Source: an uncultured Bacteroidales bacterium
Lineage (GTDB): Bacteria > Bacteroidota > Bacteroidia > Bacteroidales > Bacteroidaceae
Assembly: GCA_902783615.1 (NCBI GenBank)
Contig: CACZRQ010000042.1
Location: 1 to 6,766, forward strand
Direction of reading: 5' to 3'
Length of the DNA stretch: 6,766 nt
The notes under the pieces are model-generated. The model was not told where the DNA came from. It searched no databases and worked only from the letters and a program-made list of their open reading frames with translations. The translations under genes were made by a program, and so were the position numbers. Numbering within the stretch: the stretch's first letter is position 1; each line of letters begins with the position of its first letter. This document shows, one piece after another, positions 6,319-6,766 of the stretch.

Positions 6319-6324
6319 TCAAGG
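6295..6324. repeat. Hairpin marking the edge of a repeat element
   Basis: CCTTGAT and ATCAAGG flank a 16-nt A-rich loop. I recall closely similar AAAGAAACAAAAAATCAAGG sequence from many intergenic regions of Prevotella and Bacteroides, so this is probably one boundary of a dispersed repeat continuing to about 6505. Confidence 0.45.
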
Positions 6325-6334
6325 GCTGATGCTC

Positions 6335-6505
6335 CGAGGCTACGAAAGATTTCGCTTATCGCTAAGCGGCATAAAACTCGCTTCGCTCAAAACTAGTGCA
6401 AACCGAAGGCAGAGCGATGCTTGCATCGGCTATGCTGAGGTGCAGCCTAGTTTATGTAGATTGAATGCCGCTTTTAACGCGCTAAGCTCGCTTTCGCTTA
6501 ACGCC
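6335..6505. repeat. Nested quasi-palindromic intergenic repeat
   Basis: The core, 6390-6453, folds back over about 31 bases per arm: AAACTAG pairs with CTAGTTT, then TGCA, CC/GG, GCA, AGC, and a perfect GATGC-TT-GCATC tip. Outside it, AAGCGGCAT (6364-6372) pairs with ATGCCGCTT (6465-6473). Further hairpins flank this: CGCTTA/TAAGCG at 6353-6368, and a weaker one with a mismatched stem near 6481-6503. The only open frame here (6329-6523) looks like repeat translated by chance. This may be a non-autonomous mobile element or a structured RNA or cruciform locus. Confidence 0.6.
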
Positions 6506-6552
6506 TCTCCACATAGGCCCTAATAACCTTCCGGATAGAGGCTTCCCCAAAG

Positions 6553-6658
6553 ATTCTCCCCCTCAGTAAGCTGACTTGCCGGAGCTTTCTTCAAGACTCT
6601 CCCCCTTAGTTAGATGACCCACCGGAGCGTAGCTGCCTTTTAAGGCTCTCCCCCTTAG
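6553..6658. repeat. Three imperfect direct repeats with CTCCCCCTTAG cores
   Basis: The core CTCCCCCTYAG occurs at 6556-6566, 6599-6609 and 6648-6658, spaced 43 and 49 bases. The first two are followed by a related TGAC, then CCGGAGC, segment. The third opens the large palindrome described separately. Spacing and sequence vary too much for a CRISPR array. Confidence 0.55.
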
Positions 6659-6759
6659 CAAGGGGGAGTACCCTCCGTCAGGAGGGGGAGGGAGTATGTT
6701 GTATCCGGAATATCATACGCCCCCGCCCTACGGGCACCCCCTCTACCTAAGAGGGGGAG
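6648..6759. repeat. Large GC-rich quasi-palindrome made of nested hairpins
   Basis: The two halves are approximate reverse complements about a TCCGGA centre near 6706: the outer ends are CTCCCCCT and AGGGGGAG, the inner ends GTATG and CATAC. Each half also folds by itself: a 9-bp stem with loop AGC at 6648-6668, CCCTCC/GGAGGG at 6671-6686, GCCC/GGGC at 6725-6735 and CCCCCTCT/AGAGGGGG at 6737-6757. No coding sense is visible. The element may extend beyond the window. Confidence 0.7.
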
Positions 6760-6766
6760 CTTTGGG

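Noticed and set aside
6329..6523. 64-codon open frame on the plus strand
   Set aside because: It coincides with the nested inverted repeats; its residues are explained by the palindromic DNA and it resembles no family.
6553..6766. Possible CRISPR array from repeated CTCCCCC cores
   Set aside because: Only three imperfect copies with unequal spacing, and the cores belong to hairpins; no cas gene nearby.

Overview
The window reads as chromosomal DNA of a Bacteroidales bacterium, probably Prevotella-like. The evidence is a TonB-dependent outer-membrane receptor with a Bacteroidetes-type signal peptide, start sites without Shine-Dalgarno sequences, promoters matching the Bacteroidetes consensus (TTTG, 19 nt, TAnnTTTG), exported Tat/lipoprotein sugar enzymes, and low-complexity hairpin repeats of a kind I associate with Prevotella and Bacteroides. 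The genus is an inference.

All four substantial genes lie on the minus strand. Reading in their direction, from high to low coordinates: a promoter (6096-6126) precedes a three-gene unit. It encodes (i) a membrane-anchored tetraheme NapC/NrfH-type cytochrome c fused to a SUMF1 (formylglycine-enzyme-like) domain (4534-6066), (ii) a Tat-exported Gfo/Idh/MocA NAD(P)-dependent sugar dehydrogenase (3124-4488), and (iii) an exported lipoprotein of the xylose isomerase-like TIM-barrel family with a complete metal site (2152-3057). Gaps are 45 and 66 nt, the second holding a strong hairpin, and a Rho-independent terminator lies 26 nt past the last stop. Beyond it is a separate gene, 1-1628, for a TonB-dependent receptor cut off at its C-terminus by the window edge; its start region carries a 50-bp tandem duplication.

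A plausible shared role for the operon is periplasmic oxidation and isomerisation of a sugar or glycoside (the dehydrogenase making a keto-sugar, the TIM-barrel enzyme isomerising, epimerising or hydrating it), with the multiheme cytochrome exchanging electrons with the quinone pool. The link between cytochrome and dehydrogenase is inferred from operon structure only. The receptor may import related sugars, but it is a separate transcription unit.

The 1629-2151 gap holds a duplicated promoter/start segment, a forward-strand consensus promoter followed by what looks like a decayed gene end, a small hairpin and the operon terminator. The 6067-6766 gap holds the operon promoter, a 39-codon C-terminal gene remnant on the minus strand, and two large quasi-palindromic repeat elements (about 6335-6505 and 6648-6759) separated by short imperfect direct repeats. 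No tRNA, rRNA, CRISPR array or transposase was seen.
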